This document shows positions 26,089 through 39,323 of a stretch of DNA of 64,000 nucleotides, piece after piece. Both the position numbers and the translations under genes were made by a program. A model generated the notes under the pieces. The model made no database searches and had not been told where the DNA came from. It saw only the letters and a program-made list of their open reading frames with translations. How positions within the stretch are numbered: the stretch's first letter is position 1; each line of letters opens with the position of its first letter. The stretch is from positions 475,845 to 539,844 of the forward strand of contig NZ_JOKH01000001.1 in assembly GCF_000722635.1 (NCBI RefSeq), written 5' to 3'. Origin of the DNA: Endozoicomonas numazuensis. Its GTDB lineage: Bacteria; Pseudomonadota; Gammaproteobacteria; Pseudomonadales; Endozoicomonadaceae.

Positions 26089-26171
26089 TGACAGATAGCC
26101 ATCAGGCCAAGAGCTAATCAGACTTAAGCTTAAAAGCCGACGCTCAACCACTCACTTGAGGATCAGATGGA

Positions 26172-27239
26172 TTATTGTGTGTGGTATTGAGCAGACAGTT
26201 CGTGAACGGCATCGACAAAAACTTTAGCTCGATCCGGCTCTACAAATTGATGAATACCGTGACCCAAATTAAAAACATGCCCTTCGCCCGGACCAAAATC
26301 ACTTAATATTTTCGCGACTTCAGCTCGTATCCGATCCGGAGAGGCATAGAGTACAGATGGATCCATATTCCCCTGCAAGGTCACTTTATCTCCCACACGC
26401 TGACGCGCATCAGAAATATCAGTCGTCCAGTCCAAACCCAGTGCATCAGCGCCTGTTGCAGCCATTGATTCAAGCCATTGACCACCATTCTTGGTAAAGA
26501 GAATGACAGGTACTTTTCTACCTTCATGCTCTCTGATCAGACCCGACACAATCTTCTCCATGTACTTCAGAGAAAATGCCTTGTAGCACTCAGGTGAAAG
26601 CGCTCCACCCCAAGTATCAAAAATCTGCACAGCTTGAGCACCCGCCTTGATCTGAGCATTAAGATACTCAATGACGGAGTCAGCCAGCACATCCAGCAAT
26701 TGCGAGAGAACAGCAGGCTGATCAAACATCATAGCCTTGATACGACGGAAGTCCTTACTACTCCCCCCTTCAACCATATAGGTAGCCAGAGTCCAGGGAC
26801 TGCCCGAAAAACCAATCAGAGGAACACGACCATTTAATTCTGTCCGAATGGTTCGAACAGCATCCATGACGTAGCCCAAATCTTTTTCCGGATCCGGCAC
26901 TGACAGAGCCTCAACATCCGACGCTGTACGTACCGGCTTTTTAAACCTTGGGCCCTCACCTGTTTCGAAGTACAGCCCCAAGCCCATTGCATCAGGAATA
27001 GTCAGAATGTCCGAGAACAAGATAGCCGCATCCAGATCAAAACGCTCCAGCGGCTGAATCGTGACTTCACACGCCAACTCAGGATTCATGCAAAGCGACA
27101 TAAAATCACCGGCTTTACTTCTGAGTTCCCGATATTCAGGTAGATAACGCCCAGCCTGACGCATCATCCAAACAGGTGTGACATCAACAGGCTCTTTCAG
27201 CAAAGCCCTCAGAAATCGGTCATTTTTCAGCTCAGTCAT
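26172..27239 (-). CDS. hemE: Uroporphyrinogen decarboxylase
   Basis: A 355-residue cytoplasmic enzyme that removes four carboxyl groups from uroporphyrinogen III to give coproporphyrinogen III in haem synthesis. [14 protein letters not shown] (substrate arginines), [17 protein letters not shown] and [13 protein letters not shown] are intact. The start at 27239 (MTELKNDRF) is set by homology; 47 extra codons upstream look unrelated. It is convergent with the preceding sensor gene and lies downstream of gltD in the same direction, as in Pseudomonas. Confidence 0.97.
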   Translation of the reverse strand: MTELKNDRFLRALLKEPVDVTPVWMMRQAGRYLPEYRELRSKAGDFMSLCMNPELACEVTIQPLERFDLDAAILFSDILTIPDAMGLGLYFETGEGPRFKKPVRTASDVEALSVPDPEKDLGYVMDAVRTIRTELNGRVPLIGFSGSPWTLATYMVEGGSSKDFRRIKAMMFDQPAVLSQLLDVLADSVIEYLNAQIKAGAQAVQIFDTWGGALSPECYKAFSLKYMEKIVSGLIREHEGRKVPVILFTKNGGQWLESMAATGADALGLDWTTDISDARQRVGDKVTLQGNMDPSVLYASPDRIRAEVAKILSDFGPGEGHVFNLGHGIHQFVEPDRAKVFVDAVHELSAQYHTQ

Positions 27240-27428
27240 GAGGTTTCCAGAATTCAGGAAAGTGCAATATACCGTATGACAAGACAAGGTCCTGAGCCAA
27301 AGCCCATCTAACCAACCCTTAACACTAACGGTTTTTAAAAGGAAAAGAGGGAGAATACTCATTCCCCCTCGTATTGACAATTGCTTCAGACCCTCAAGAC
27401 TGCTTATCTTGATAATCGTTCAGCAAGA

Positions 27429-28883
<1,455 letters not shown>

Positions 28884-28976
28884 TTATAACGCTCATGGCG
28901 CTGCGCTTTTATTAGCTGAAGACTGCTGCAGCGCGCATGGCTGTTCTAAAGACCTTCCTGCAAGCGGGCAGGCATC

Positions 28977-31900
28977 CTATTCAGGACGCCCACGAGTACT
29001 CGCCAGCAATGAGTCCAAACTGGCCGCCTTTGGCTTCACCAGCCAGAAACGCCCCCGATAGTCGTAAAACTCCTCCTGAAGTTCACGCCCCCATTCACTG
29101 CCTGTCTCTTTCACATATTCATCCAGAAGCCCTATCAGGTGAGACTGATAGTCTTCCATGGACTCGGTATCAATCCGGTGAATATCCACCAGCTCATGGT
29201 TGTATCGGTCAACGAAGTTTCGCTTCAGATCCAGTACATAGGCAAATCCACCCGTCATACCAGCACCAAAGTTGTGGCCTGTTTCACCCAGAACAACCAC
29301 CAGACCACCTGTCATATACTCACAACAGTGATCCCCTGCTCCTTCGACAATGACTGTGGCACCTGAGTTCCGAACACCAAGACGCTCACCAGCGCGTCCG
29401 GCAGCCAGCAAACGCCCACCGGTAGCACCATAAAGACAGGTATTACCGATGATTGAAGTTTCATTGGAATTAAAAACGCTACCCTGAGGTGGACGGATAA
29501 TCAAATTACCACCGGTCATACCCTTGCCCACGTAGTCGTTAGCATCACCTTCAAGGTGCATATCCAGACCACCTGCGTTCCAGACACCAAAACTCTGTCC
29601 CGCCGTTCCTTTCAGGCTAAGTTTGACGGGATGATCAGCCATTCCCTGATTACCATGGCGCTTGGCAAGCTCACCGGACAACCTTGCACCAATAGAACGG
29701 TCGCAGTTACCTACAGTAAATTCAAACTCACCACCCTGACCACTTTCGATGACAGGGAGACACGCTTCGACCATAGTCTCCGCCAACTCTCCTTTATCAT
29801 AAGAAGGATTGCGCTCAACCTGACAGGTATGAGGCTTATCTGCCGGAATCAGATCATTGCGAACAATCGGTGTTAGGTCGAGACCTTTCTGCTTGTCGGT
29901 ATCACCTGGCAACAGATCCAGCAACTCTGTACGACCAATAACATCTTCAAGACTTCTGGCCCCCAGTACAGAAAGCCATTCACGAACTTCTTCCGCTACA
30001 AAAGTGAAGAAATTCATAATCATCTCAACCGTTCCGTTGAAATGATTTTCTCTCAAATGCTGATCCTGAGTGGCTACACCCGTAGCACAATTATTCAGAT
30101 GGCAGATTCTCAGGTACTTACAACCCATAGCCACCATTGGAGTGGTGCCAAAACCATAGCTTTCAGCACCCAAAACTGCGGCCTTAACAACATCCAAACC
30201 TGTTTTTATACCGCCATCAGTCTGAAGACGAACCTTGCCTCGAAGGTCATTTGCCCTGAGCGCCTGATGAGCTTCTGTCAGACCCAATTCCCATGGAGAA
30301 CCAGCGTATCTTATAGACGTCAATGGACTAGCAGCAGTACCACCATCATAACCAGAGATCGTAATCAGGTCGGCATAAGCCTTGGCAACACCTGCCGCAA
30401 TAGTGCCAACACCTGGCTCAGACACCAGCTTTACAGACACCAACGCTTTCGGATTAACCTGCTTCAGGTCAAAGATCAGCTGTGCCAGATCTTCAATAGA
30501 ATAAATATCATGATGCGGTGGAGGAGAGATCAATGTCACACCAGGTACAGAATAACGCAACCTGGCAATCAGCTTGTTCACCTTGCCACCTGGTAACTGA
30601 CCACCCTCACCTGGCTTGGCTCCCTGAGCCACCTTAATCTGCAACACTTCCGCATTAACCAGATAGTGAGGCGTTACACCAAAGCGGCCAGACGCAATCT
30701 GCTTGATCTTTGAAACTCGCTGGGTGCCAAAGCGGGCTTCGTCTTCCCCCCCTTCACCCGAGTTAGAACGACCACCCAGGCGGTTCATGGCTTCAGCCAA
30801 AGCTTCATGAGCTTCTGGAGACAGTGCCCCCAGGCTCATGGCGGCAGAATCGAATCTTTTGAGAATGTTGGCTACCGGCTCTACATCGGCAAGAGCAAAA
30901 GGCTTATCTGCTACCTTCAGACCCATCAGATCACGTAGAGTGGCAACCGGCCTTTCATTGACCAGTTTTGAGTAACGACGAAACTCCTGGTAATCACCAC
31001 TGGAAACCGCCTTCTGAAGTTGCTGGACAACATCAGGGTTGAAGGCGTGATATTCACTGTCATGCACATATTTCAGCAAACCACCCTGCTGAATAGGCTT
31101 CCTTTTCTTCCAGGCGGTCTCAGAGAGCAGGCTTTGATCTTGCTGAATAGCTTCAAAACTGGCGCCCTCAATACGACTTTGGACACCTTTAAAGCACAGA
31201 TCAACCACATCAGAAGACAAACCAATTGCTTCGAATAACTGAGCAGCTCGATAAGAAGCAATAGTCGAGATCCCCATCTTGGAGAGAATCTTCAAAAGAC
31301 CTTTATCGATACCTTTGCGATACGCTTTATAGGCATCCAGAGGGTCTGCCAGAATCTCACCAGAACGAATCTGATCATGAATAATTTCATACGACAGATA
31401 AGGGTAAATAGCGGTCGCACCAAACCCAAGCAGCACTGCAAACTGGTGTGAATCTCTGGCAGTAGCCGTTTCCACCAGAATATTGGCATCCGAACGCAGG
31501 CCAGTATCGATCAGTCGATGATGAACAGCGCCTGTAGCCATCGCAGCATGAACGGGCAGTTTGTCATCATTGATATCTCGATCGCTTAAATGAATCAGAG
31601 CTTTGCCGTCTTTTACAGCCTGCTCTGCTTCATCACAAATACGCTCAATAGCCGCTTTAAGCCCTTCCTCAGGCTTGTAGTTAATGTCTATGTAAACGAC
31701 ATCCAGATCATCATGCTGATGATGGGCATTGATCAGATTCAGAAACTTCGTAGTAGACAGCACAGGCGATTTGAGGACCACTCGACCAGCGTGCTCGGCA
31801 GTCTCTTCAAATACATTTTTCTCACGACCCAGACACGTCTCCAGGGACATGACAATCGCTTCACGCAAGGGGTCAATAGGAGGATTAGTGACCTGAGCAA

Positions 31901-33434
31901 ACTGCTGCCTGAAATAGTCATAAACAGAACGCACTCGCCCTGACAGAACCGCCATAGGGGTATCATCACCCATGGACCCTACTGCTTCCTGCCCACTTTC
32001 AGCCAGGGGGCGAATAACTTGATCACGCTCTTCGAATGTGACCGAGAACATCTTTTGATGAACGTTCAGCAGCTCTGAATCCAAATGTTCAATCTTGTGG
32101 TCTTCACCTCTGAATTGAGAGCGAATACGATAGGAGTTCTTCTTCAGCCATTGCTTATAGGGCTGACGAGTTTTCAACTGATCATCAATATCGTGAGCCT
32201 GATGTAACTCCCCGGACTCAACATCAATGGCCAGCACTTCACCGGGTCCTACACGACCTTTCGCTACCACGTCTTCTGGCTGGTAGCCGTATACTCCTAC
32301 TTCAGAAGCAACAGTCAGATAGCCATTCTTTGTAATCACCCAGCGGGAAGGACGCAAACCGTTCCTGTCCAGCGCACAAACCGCACGACGACCATCAGTA
32401 ATAACTAGACCCGCCGGACCATCCCATGGCTCCATATGCATAGAGTTGTATTCATAGAAAGCCCTGAGACCAGGATCCATGGTGTCAACATTTTGCCAGG
32501 CAGGGGGTACCAGCATTCTGATGGCTCGATACAGATCAACACCACCAGTGACCAGAACTTCAAGCATATTATCCAGACTTGATGAATCTGAACCCGTCCG
32601 GTTCACCAGAGGGGAGATCTGATCAAGATCAGGCAGCAGTTTGGACTTGAATTTGTTTCGGCGAGCCTGCGACCAGTTCCTGTTACCGGTAATGGTATTA
32701 ATTTCACCGTTATGAGCCAGCAGACGGAATGGCTGAGCCAGCTTCCAACGAGGCATAGTATTCGTAGAGAAACGCTGATGAAATACGCAGATTGCAGTTT
32801 CGAATCGAGAGTCCCCAAGATCCTGATAAAAGTTGGCCAGATCGACTGGCATCATCAGGCCTTTATAAGTGACTACCTGGGTAGACAGGGAACAGATATA
32901 GAAGTCCTGATCCTGCTCAAGTGCCATATTGGTAAAGCGGCGAGCCATATACAAGCGGGCTGAAAACTCTTCTTCATCCAGCTCCCCCTGATGCCCAACA
33001 AAGACTTGTTCGATAACAGGGAGTTGATCCAGAGCAATCGGCCCCAGACACTCACTGTTGACCGGTACTTTCCGCCAGCCAATCACCACCAGATTTTTCT
33101 TTTCCAGCTCTGCTTCCAGCTTTTTTCTGGCATGATCCGCTACTGCCTCATCCTGACTGAGAAACAGCATTCCCACAGCATACTGAGCAGGCAGATCTTT
33201 ACCGAGTTGCTCCTTGACCACAGTACGGAAAAAAGTATCCGGGGTTTGAATCAGCAAGCCACAACCATCGCCCGTTTTCCCATCTGCGGCAATACCACCA
33301 CGGTGCGTCATGCAGGTAAGTGCTTCAATAGCGGTTTTCAGGAGATTATGACTTTTTTCTCCCTCCATATGGGCTATCAGCCCGAAACCACAGTTATCCC
33401 TAAACTCCCCAGGATTATACAAACCTGCTTTCAT
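28977..33434 (-). CDS. gltB: Glutamate synthase (NADPH) large subunit
   Basis: A 1485-residue enzyme that makes two glutamates from glutamine and 2-oxoglutarate. The N-terminal Ntn glutaminase has its catalytic cysteine in [11 protein letters not shown], exposed after removal of a short propeptide; the FMN/Fe-S synthase domain holds [11 protein letters not shown] and [20 protein letters not shown]; the C-terminal beta-helix has repeated Gly-rich turns ([12 protein letters not shown]). The start at [11 protein letters not shown] (33434) is chosen by similarity to Pseudomonas GltB; a 16-codon longer form from 33482 is possible. Confidence 0.97.
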   Translation of the reverse strand: MKAGLYNPGEFRDNCGFGLIAHMEGEKSHNLLKTAIEALTCMTHRGGIAADGKTGDGCGLLIQTPDTFFRTVVKEQLGKDLPAQYAVGMLFLSQDEAVADHARKKLEAELEKKNLVVIGWRKVPVNSECLGPIALDQLPVIEQVFVGHQGELDEEEFSARLYMARRFTNMALEQDQDFYICSLSTQVVTYKGLMMPVDLANFYQDLGDSRFETAICVFHQRFSTNTMPRWKLAQPFRLLAHNGEINTITGNRNWSQARRNKFKSKLLPDLDQISPLVNRTGSDSSSLDNMLEVLVTGGVDLYRAIRMLVPPAWQNVDTMDPGLRAFYEYNSMHMEPWDGPAGLVITDGRRAVCALDRNGLRPSRWVITKNGYLTVASEVGVYGYQPEDVVAKGRVGPGEVLAIDVESGELHQAHDIDDQLKTRQPYKQWLKKNSYRIRSQFRGEDHKIEHLDSELLNVHQKMFSVTFEERDQVIRPLAESGQEAVGSMGDDTPMAVLSGRVRSVYDYFRQQFAQVTNPPIDPLREAIVMSLETCLGREKNVFEETAEHAGRVVLKSPVLSTTKFLNLINAHHQHDDLDVVYIDINYKPEEGLKAAIERICDEAEQAVKDGKALIHLSDRDINDDKLPVHAAMATGAVHHRLIDTGLRSDANILVETATARDSHQFAVLLGFGATAIYPYLSYEIIHDQIRSGEILADPLDAYKAYRKGIDKGLLKILSKMGISTIASYRAAQLFEAIGLSSDVVDLCFKGVQSRIEGASFEAIQQDQSLLSETAWKKRKPIQQGGLLKYVHDSEYHAFNPDVVQQLQKAVSSGDYQEFRRYSKLVNERPVATLRDLMGLKVADKPFALADVEPVANILKRFDSAAMSLGALSPEAHEALAEAMNRLGGRSNSGEGGEDEARFGTQRVSKIKQIASGRFGVTPHYLVNAEVLQIKVAQGAKPGEGGQLPGGKVNKLIARLRYSVPGVTLISPPPHHDIYSIEDLAQLIFDLKQVNPKALVSVKLVSEPGVGTIAAGVAKAYADLITISGYDGGTAASPLTSIRYAGSPWELGLTEAHQALRANDLRGKVRLQTDGGIKTGLDVVKAAVLGAESYGFGTTPMVAMGCKYLRICHLNNCATGVATQDQHLRENHFNGTVEMIMNFFTFVAEEVREWLSVLGARSLEDVIGRTELLDLLPGDTDKQKGLDLTPIVRNDLIPADKPHTCQVERNPSYDKGELAETMVEACLPVIESGQGGEFEFTVGNCDRSIGARLSGELAKRHGNQGMADHPVKLSLKGTAGQSFGVWNAGGLDMHLEGDANDYVGKGMTGGNLIIRPPQGSVFNSNETSIIGNTCLYGATGGRLLAAGRAGERLGVRNSGATVIVEGAGDHCCEYMTGGLVVVLGETGHNFGAGMTGGFAYVLDLKRNFVDRYNHELVDIHRIDTESMEDYQSHLIGLLDEYVKETGSEWGRELQEEFYDYRGRFWLVKPKAASLDSLLASTRGRPE

Positions 33435-33942
33435 AGGCACTCTCTCATCGTCAGTTATTATAAACCTTGAAACTTCTGTCACTTAAGGAGCCCCATTGAG
33501 ACTCACGCTCTTACTGGACTCCCTTGACGATCGTTATTCTTTTTCCCAAGGCTGTTTTTTTCTTTAAATTTTGTTGCTCGCCGCTTTTAAACGTAACTTT
33601 TTATAGGCCATCCCATAGCTTCTGGTATTTGCTGCCGGATCGTCAGGCGACGTCTCTGACCTTGATCACACTTGAGCCCATTACCGTCAAACATGAGCCC
33701 CATGCTCCGACAAGACTTGGCTGCTTCCCTGCAGGGCAAAACACCTATAGATATTAATTCATTTTTATGGATTTTAATTCAAAAAAGGGTACAAGAAAAG
33801 AGTATACCCTTTACTACTACTTCATGGAAAATAGGTCGAAGTTGCAGATATTTAGCCTCGCCATATAAGACAAGGGGCTGACCATTTTACACGGCCAGCC
33901 CCTTGATCACAAATGCATAAAAAGAACAATAAGTAATAGACT
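33435..33942 (-). other. Intergenic region between aroB and gltB; hairpin at 33872-33904
   Basis: About 508 bases with no supported gene. It should hold the gltB promoter, which I could not place. Near its left end, 39 bases past the aroB stop, AAGGGGCTGACC and GGCCAGCCCCTT form a strong stem (9 clean pairs plus GG/CC) that probably ends aroB transcription. In Pseudomonas a DamX-like AAA/SPOR gene sits between aroB and gltB; I see no trace of it here. Confidence 0.6.
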
Positions 33943-35034
33943 CTATACCCTGCACATGTCCTGAAGCATTTCATCCAACACACTTCGATCAAATTGATCG
34001 GTGACAAAAGCCTTTCCAATCTGCTCCAAAAGGACCAGCCTCAGCTTCCCATCCAATACCTTCTTATCTATAGACATCAGCTCTATGAATTGCTCAGAGG
34101 ACATATCTTCAGGTGGTTCAATTGGCAAACAAGCCGTTTTGAGCATATCCACAACGTCTCGAACCTCTTCCCTGCCAATATGACCCAACCGACAGGACAG
34201 CTCCGCAGCCATAACCATGCCTGCAGCGACAGCTTCACCATGCAGCCATTCACCATAACCAGTATGTGTTTCGATAGCATGACCAAAGGTATGACCCAAG
34301 TTCAAAATAGCTCTCAGCCCGGATTCTTTTTCATCCTCTGCCACCACCCATGCCTTATCAGAACAAGAGCGGTGAATAGCATACGTCAATGCTTCCTGAT
34401 CCCGAGCCATGACCCGATCAATATTCGACTGCAGCCACTGATAGAAGTCGCGATCACAAATCAAGCCGTACTTGATGACTTCCGCCACCCCTGCCGAAAA
34501 CTCTCTGCCTGGCAAAGTGGACAGAGAATCAATATCAATCAGTACGACATTAGGCTGATGGAAAGCACCAATCATATTCTTGCCTAAGGGATGATTAACT
34601 CCCGTCTTTCCGCCAACTGAAGAATCAACCTGCGACAAGAGCGTGGTGGGAATCTGAATAAAATCAACTCCGCGCTGATAGGCCGCAGCAGCAAAGCCTG
34701 TCATATCACCCACAACCCCTCCACCTAAGGCAATCAGTGTCGTTTTTCGGGTATGACGAGCTCTGAGCAAGCCATCAAACACCTGTTCAAGAACAGACAG
34801 ACTCTTGTATTCCTCACCATCCGGAAGAATCACCTCGATCAGCTCAAAGCCCTCAAGCATGCTACGCACTTGTTCCAGATAGAGTGGAGCAATGGTTTCG
34901 TTCGTTACAATAGCCACCTGCTGCCCTTTAATATAAGGCTTCAGCAACTCGGCTCTGGAATTACCCGTATATAGACCTGAACCAATAAATATGGGGTAGC
35001 TTCTTTCACCCAGATCCACCTTCAGCTCAAGCAT
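33943..35034 (-). CDS. aroB: 3-Dehydroquinate synthase
   Basis: A 363-residue NAD- and metal-dependent enzyme that closes DAHP to 3-dehydroquinate, the second step of the shikimate pathway. [20 protein letters not shown] (NAD site), [20 protein letters not shown], and the zinc-binding [11 protein letters not shown] and HGEAVAAGM are intact. The start at 35034 is chosen because AGGAG lies 6 bases upstream and homology begins at MLELKVDLG. It is downstream of aroK in the same direction. Confidence 0.97.
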   Translation of the reverse strand: MLELKVDLGERSYPIFIGSGLYTGNSRAELLKPYIKGQQVAIVTNETIAPLYLEQVRSMLEGFELIEVILPDGEEYKSLSVLEQVFDGLLRARHTRKTTLIALGGGVVGDMTGFAAAAYQRGVDFIQIPTTLLSQVDSSVGGKTGVNHPLGKNMIGAFHQPNVVLIDIDSLSTLPGREFSAGVAEVIKYGLICDRDFYQWLQSNIDRVMARDQEALTYAIHRSCSDKAWVVAEDEKESGLRAILNLGHTFGHAIETHTGYGEWLHGEAVAAGMVMAAELSCRLGHIGREEVRDVVDMLKTACLPIEPPEDMSSEQFIELMSIDKKVLDGKLRLVLLEQIGKAFVTDQFDRSVLDEMLQDMCRV

Positions 35035-35118
35035 GCTCGACTCCTGCATCAAACGCCTCACTCTCTCTTTCTGAAAAATCTTCCACTAATGAACCGCTCA
35101 TAAAATTCTTTCCTTTAC

Positions 35119-35637
35119 TCACGGCTGCTTGCCAACGGCACGGATGATTTCATTGATCAGCGCTTTGGGTGAGAGCTGTTCGGTGTCCAACTCAATATCT
35201 GCAATACTGGTGTAGAGAGGCGCTCTGTCACTCAATAATTGAGTGAGCACCTCTTTTCTATCAGGTCTTTGCAATAAAGGTCTTTTTTTGTCTTTCTCTG
35301 TTCTGGCCAGCTGTGCAGCCACTGACGCCTTAAGAAAAACAACGAAACCATTGGTGCCCAGCTGCTGACGGTTTTCCAACCTGGTTACAGCGCCACCACC
35401 TGTTGCAAGTATGATACCTCGCTCGGTGCATAGATCGTGTATCACCTGTATCTCGCGCTGTCGAAAGCCTTCTTCGCCCTCAACATCAAAAATCCAGGGA
35501 ATATCAGCACCACTGCGCGCCTCAACCTCATGATCCGAATCGTAAAATGGCAGCCCTAACTCTTTAGCCAACATCCGCCCGATCGTACTTTTACCGGCCC
35601 CCATAGGGCCTACCAGAAATATATTTGTTAATGGCAT
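35119..35637 (-). CDS. aroK: Shikimate kinase
   Basis: A 172-residue P-loop kinase that phosphorylates shikimate at O3. The Walker A motif GPMGAGKSTIGR, the shikimate-binding DSDHEVEARSGADIPWIF, the GEEGFRQRE helix and ATGGGAV are all present, along with the lid region KDKKRPLL. It is followed by aroB after 84 bases. A terminator separates it from pilQ upstream, so the aroK-aroB pair likely has its own promoter. Confidence 0.96.
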   Translation of the reverse strand: MPLTNIFLVGPMGAGKSTIGRMLAKELGLPFYDSDHEVEARSGADIPWIFDVEGEEGFRQREIQVIHDLCTERGIILATGGGAVTRLENRQQLGTNGFVVFLKASVAAQLARTEKDKKRPLLQRPDRKEVLTQLLSDRAPLYTSIADIELDTEQLSPKALINEIIRAVGKQP

Positions 35638-35718
35638 TGTCTTTGTTAGCCCGACTTCCTGCCTGCGTGTGGCCGAGCGTAGCGCATCCTAAGCGATGCT
35701 GACAATATGATAAGGCAT

Positions 35719-35743
35719 AAAAAAACGGGAGCTTAAGCTCCCG
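35719..35743 (-). terminator. Terminator of the pil operon, between pilQ and aroK
   Basis: The perfect palindrome CGGGAGCTTAAGCTCCCG (35726-35743) lies 40 bases past the pilQ stop. On the minus strand it is followed by a run of seven T (the A residues at 35719-35725), a classic factor-independent terminator. Confidence 0.85.
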
Positions 35744-35783
35744 TTCTTATTTATTTTCCGACTTTTCCCTTTACAGGCGAGAA

Positions 35784-37865
35784 TTACCGGAGGGTAATGT
35801 TGTCATTAACCACTCGAGGCGTAATAAAAATCATCAACTCAGTTTTAGTGTTTGAACTGGTGTCTTTTCTAAACAACCGTCCAACATATGGAATATCACC
35901 CAACACTGGCACCTTCACCGTCCCCTTCTTCTTCTCTTGGGTAAAGACTCCACCCAGAACAACTGTTTCACCATCTCTGACAAGAACCTGCGTGTTCACT
36001 TCATTCTTGTTAATGGTAGGTACTCCATTAGGTGCATCGGTTCCCTGAGAGTCATTAGTCACCGTAACTTCCATGATAATACTGCCTTCAGGCGTTATCT
36101 GCGGAGTCACTTCAAGAGAAAGCACAGCATCTTTAAAGGCCACAGAGGTAGCACCACTGGACGTTTTCTCTTCGTACGGAATCTCTTTACCCGACTTAAT
36201 AACGGCCTTGGTTTTATCTGCAGTAATGACTTTTGGCTGTGAAACCGTCTCACCACCACCGTCCGACAGAATGGCTGAAAGCTCAAGGTTTAGCAGAGTA
36301 CTATTGGTAGCAAAACCAATAGCCAGAGTCGCAGCATTAGAACCCGTTACCCCAAAGTCTACAAATGGAGCATTTTCTGGCAACTGAACAGTAGGCACAC
36401 CATCAACGATTCCCGCCTGAGTCCCTCTACCACCAATTGCTACATCTCGATTAGGTGATCGATCAAAATCAGTTGCTCCACCCCACTTAACACCCAGATC
36501 ACGGGTAAAATCAGAATTCATATTGACTATTCGAGCCTCAATCATCACCTGTCGTACAGGGATATCAAGACGTTGAATCAGGGCTCGCAATTCATCCAGC
36601 TTTTCCTGAGTATCTTTAACCAGCAGACTGTTGGTACGTGCTACCACCTGAACCGAGCCTCGCTCAGTCAGCAGGCTGGTCTCTTCACCTTCACCGGCAA
36701 GAACTGTCGCAATCTCGGCAGCATCTGCGTAATTAATTTGAATCAGATCAGTGTATACAGGTGCCAGCTCTCGGATCTGCTTATCATTTTCCAGCTGCTG
36801 ACGTTCTCGTGCTGCAATTTCTTCAGCCGGAGCCACTGTCAGAACATTACCTTCAAGACGCTTATCCAGACCTTTTGACTTAAGAACGATATCCAGAGCC
36901 TGATCCCACGGAACATTCTGTAAACGCAGAGTCACATTGCCACTGACTGTATCAGAGGCCACAAGGTTCAGATCTGTAAAGTCAGCTATCAACTGAAGAA
37001 CCGCACGGACTTCAATATCCTGGAAGTTCAGAGACAGCTTGTCACCCTTATAAGTCAGGCCTTTACGATCTCGACCATAATCCTTATCAGTGACAGGCTT
37101 CACACTCACAGTCAGTGTATTATCAGCCTGATAAGCAAGGTAGTTGTACTCACCCTTAGGCTCGATAACAACCACTGCGTTACCGTCTTCCACCTTGGCA
37201 TCGATAAACTTCACGGGGGTAGCAAAGTCAATAACATCAAGGCGGTTACGTAGCCGACCCGGAAGCACATTACCCTGAAACTCAAGACGAATACGGCCAC
37301 CCAGCTCATTCATATCCATGGGAATATTGGGATCTGCCAGTGTAATAACAATATTACCCTCTCCCTCTTCCCCTCTTTGAAAATCAATATGGGTAATACC
37401 CTTACTGGCAGGATCAGCCAGAGGTGCTCCAGAATTGGCTACCGAAGGGAGAGCTGAACTGGTAGTTGAACCTTCTGCTCCCACATAAACATAAAGCACA
37501 TTACCATCTGTTTTGGTGGTAAAGCCGGAAGCTGATTTAAGATTAACGACAAGACGAGTTCTATCCCCAGCCTCAAGCACTGTCACACTCTCTGTGTTCT
37601 GAAACCCAACTTCATTGTACTTGGGCAGATCGCTACGAGTGTAAGGCAAATCCAGAGAGATTCTTGGTGGCTGTTCTATCGTATAACCCTTGGCTTCAGG
37701 TGCAGGACCATCGAACATCAGACGCAGCTCTACGATGTCACCCGGCAGGGTGCCAGCATCCATTTTCTTGAGTGTTACACCCCAGACAGAAAGCGGCAAC
37801 CACGCCAACACCGTATACAGCAGCATTCGTACTGCGCTGGCTTTCAACACGGGCTTATTATTCAT
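35784..37865 (-). CDS. pilQ: Type IV pilus secretin PilQ
   Basis: A 693-residue outer-membrane secretin through which the pilus passes. A signal peptide (LLYTVLAWLPLSVWG) is followed by two AMIN-type peptidoglycan-binding domains (about 30-260), an STN/N0 domain (LSLNFQDIEVRAVLQLIADF), an N1/KH domain, and the secretin C-domain (VRQVMIEARIVNM and the end VPVLGDIPYVGRLFRKDTSS). Length is close to the Pseudomonas protein. It is the last gene of the pilMNOPQ operon, with an unusual 316-base gap from pilP. Confidence 0.96.
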   Translation of the reverse strand: MNNKPVLKASAVRMLLYTVLAWLPLSVWGVTLKKMDAGTLPGDIVELRLMFDGPAPEAKGYTIEQPPRISLDLPYTRSDLPKYNEVGFQNTESVTVLEAGDRTRLVVNLKSASGFTTKTDGNVLYVYVGAEGSTTSSALPSVANSGAPLADPASKGITHIDFQRGEEGEGNIVITLADPNIPMDMNELGGRIRLEFQGNVLPGRLRNRLDVIDFATPVKFIDAKVEDGNAVVVIEPKGEYNYLAYQADNTLTVSVKPVTDKDYGRDRKGLTYKGDKLSLNFQDIEVRAVLQLIADFTDLNLVASDTVSGNVTLRLQNVPWDQALDIVLKSKGLDKRLEGNVLTVAPAEEIAARERQQLENDKQIRELAPVYTDLIQINYADAAEIATVLAGEGEETSLLTERGSVQVVARTNSLLVKDTQEKLDELRALIQRLDIPVRQVMIEARIVNMNSDFTRDLGVKWGGATDFDRSPNRDVAIGGRGTQAGIVDGVPTVQLPENAPFVDFGVTGSNAATLAIGFATNSTLLNLELSAILSDGGGETVSQPKVITADKTKAVIKSGKEIPYEEKTSSGATSVAFKDAVLSLEVTPQITPEGSIIMEVTVTNDSQGTDAPNGVPTINKNEVNTQVLVRDGETVVLGGVFTQEKKKGTVKVPVLGDIPYVGRLFRKDTSSNTKTELMIFITPRVVNDNITLR

Positions 37866-38181
37866 CTACTTAACCCACTTAGCATTTTAGAATTGTTGTT
37901 CTAATCGGCATGACATCAGAAAAATCCAGTTTTCTGCAGCGATGTTGCCTACCTTATCAAATCAGCCATGAGGGCTCTCATTGAAACGAGAGCCATACCT
38001 TGATCACCCCCACACATCAAAAAAGACATGCTCTGCGAGGTACTCATGGCAAAAGCGGGAAATCCATCTCGACACTGATCGGGCTATCCTTACAAGCAAG
38101 GTTTACAGTGAAAATATTTTCACTAACAGAGACGAAGAAAGCTCATTTCATCGCCCCAGGCTGTAAACACAAGCTTAACGA
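37866..38181 (-). other. Long gap between pilP and pilQ, with hairpin
   Basis: 316 bases without a supported gene, whereas pilP and pilQ are usually close. It contains a perfect 7-base stem (GGCTCTC at 37973-37979 with GAGAGCC at 37988-37994, 8-base loop) with no T run. It might hold an extra pilQ promoter or an attenuator; I saw no clear promoter. Confidence 0.45.
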
Positions 38182-38709
38182 TCAGGGTTGACCAAGATCC
38201 AGCCTCAGGCTTCTGGGTCTTTCAATCCAGACTTCAGAACCTGCAGGCACAATCTCGATAATTCTGAGTTCACTATCATCGATATAGGTGATACGACCGT
38301 GGTTTTTGCCCAGGTAATCACCCACTCTAACCCGATGGATACCATCATCACCACGAATCAGCCCCCAGAGGCCATCGTCGTTACTGATAGAGCCCACCAG
38401 AGCAAAAGTTTCAATATCAAACTGCTCCAGATATTGCTTGACCCGACTATTGTCCGGCTTAACATTACTATTGAACTCGCGATCAGAAGCCTTCACTTTG
38501 ATCGGTGGCTCAAAAGGACTTCTCAAGCCTGAAGCCCTGTATGTAAATGCTTCATAGGGTGTAAACGTCGGTAACGGTTCAATTCTTCCAGACGGCTTGG
38601 CTTTCATTTCTGCCATATACTGGTCCAGATCACTGAAACCACTGTTTCCGGAACACCCTGCCAGAACAACCCCCGCACAAACAACCAAAAGTCTTTGTAA
38701 ATACTTCAT
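38182..38709 (-). CDS. pilP: Type IV pilus assembly lipoprotein PilP
   Basis: A 175-residue inner-membrane lipoprotein that links the PilMNO platform to the secretin PilQ. The signal peptide ends with the lipobox LAGC (Cys19). A disordered linker with FTPYEAFTYRASGLRSPFEP follows, then the beta-sandwich HR domain (FALVGSISNDDGLWGLIRGD). Length equals the Pseudomonas protein. It overlaps pilO by one base. Confidence 0.96.
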   Translation of the reverse strand: MKYLQRLLVVCAGVVLAGCSGNSGFSDLDQYMAEMKAKPSGRIEPLPTFTPYEAFTYRASGLRSPFEPPIKVKASDREFNSNVKPDNSRVKQYLEQFDIETFALVGSISNDDGLWGLIRGDDGIHRVRVGDYLGKNHGRITYIDDSELRIIEIVPAGSEVWIERPRSLRLDLGQP

Positions 38710-39323
38710 TACTGAGACTCCTTGTCGTTGTAGCGATAAGTTCTCGCCAGAATTTCCATCTTCAGAATCTGCCCGTTTCTTTCCGGGGTAATAGAAAAGT
38801 CATGAAGTGTCACAATTCGCGGCAGGCTGGCTACACCACTAACAAAGCTACCAATATCGTGATAGTTACCACTCACAGAAATACTGATAGGCAATTCAAT
38901 ATAAAACTCCGTTGCTTTTTCAGGCTGCAGCTTAATAGTCTCGAACGTTAAACCTGCACCACGCCCGGTAAAGGTAATATCTTCAAGCAAACCAGGCACT
39001 TCTGTATCACTTGGCAATTGCTTTACCAGCGCGCCAAACGAAGCTTCCATTTCTTCCATTTGAGTACGATATGAATCCAGATTTGCTGCCTGGAAAGCTT
39101 TGAGCCGATACTGATCCTTTAACTCTCTCTCCTTGGCTATAACACTGTCGTAAGATTTCTGAAGGTCATTCAAATGCAACTGATAACCCAGAAACAGAAC
39201 CACACCAAGAGTGAGCACACAGGCAATAATTCTCACTGGCAGCGGCCAGCCGCCGACATTTTCCAGATCCAGCTCAGCCAGATCCAACTCATTTAGATTT
39301 TTAAGAGAATCTGCAAAGCTCAT
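38709..39323 (-). CDS. pilO: Type IV pilus assembly protein PilO
   Basis: A 204-residue bitopic inner-membrane protein that pairs with PilN in the alignment subcomplex. It has a short cytoplasmic N-terminus (NELDLAELDLENVGGWPLPV), one membrane helix at about 30-50, a coiled coil (KSYDSVIAKERELKDQYRLK), and a ferredoxin-like periplasmic domain. It overlaps pilN by 4 bases and pilP by 1, so the operon is translationally coupled. Confidence 0.95.
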   Translation of the reverse strand: MSFADSLKNLNELDLAELDLENVGGWPLPVRIIACVLTLGVVLFLGYQLHLNDLQKSYDSVIAKERELKDQYRLKAFQAANLDSYRTQMEEMEASFGALVKQLPSDTEVPGLLEDITFTGRGAGLTFETIKLQPEKATEFYIELPISISVSGNYHDIGSFVSGVASLPRIVTLHDFSITPERNGQILKMEILARTYRYNDKESQ

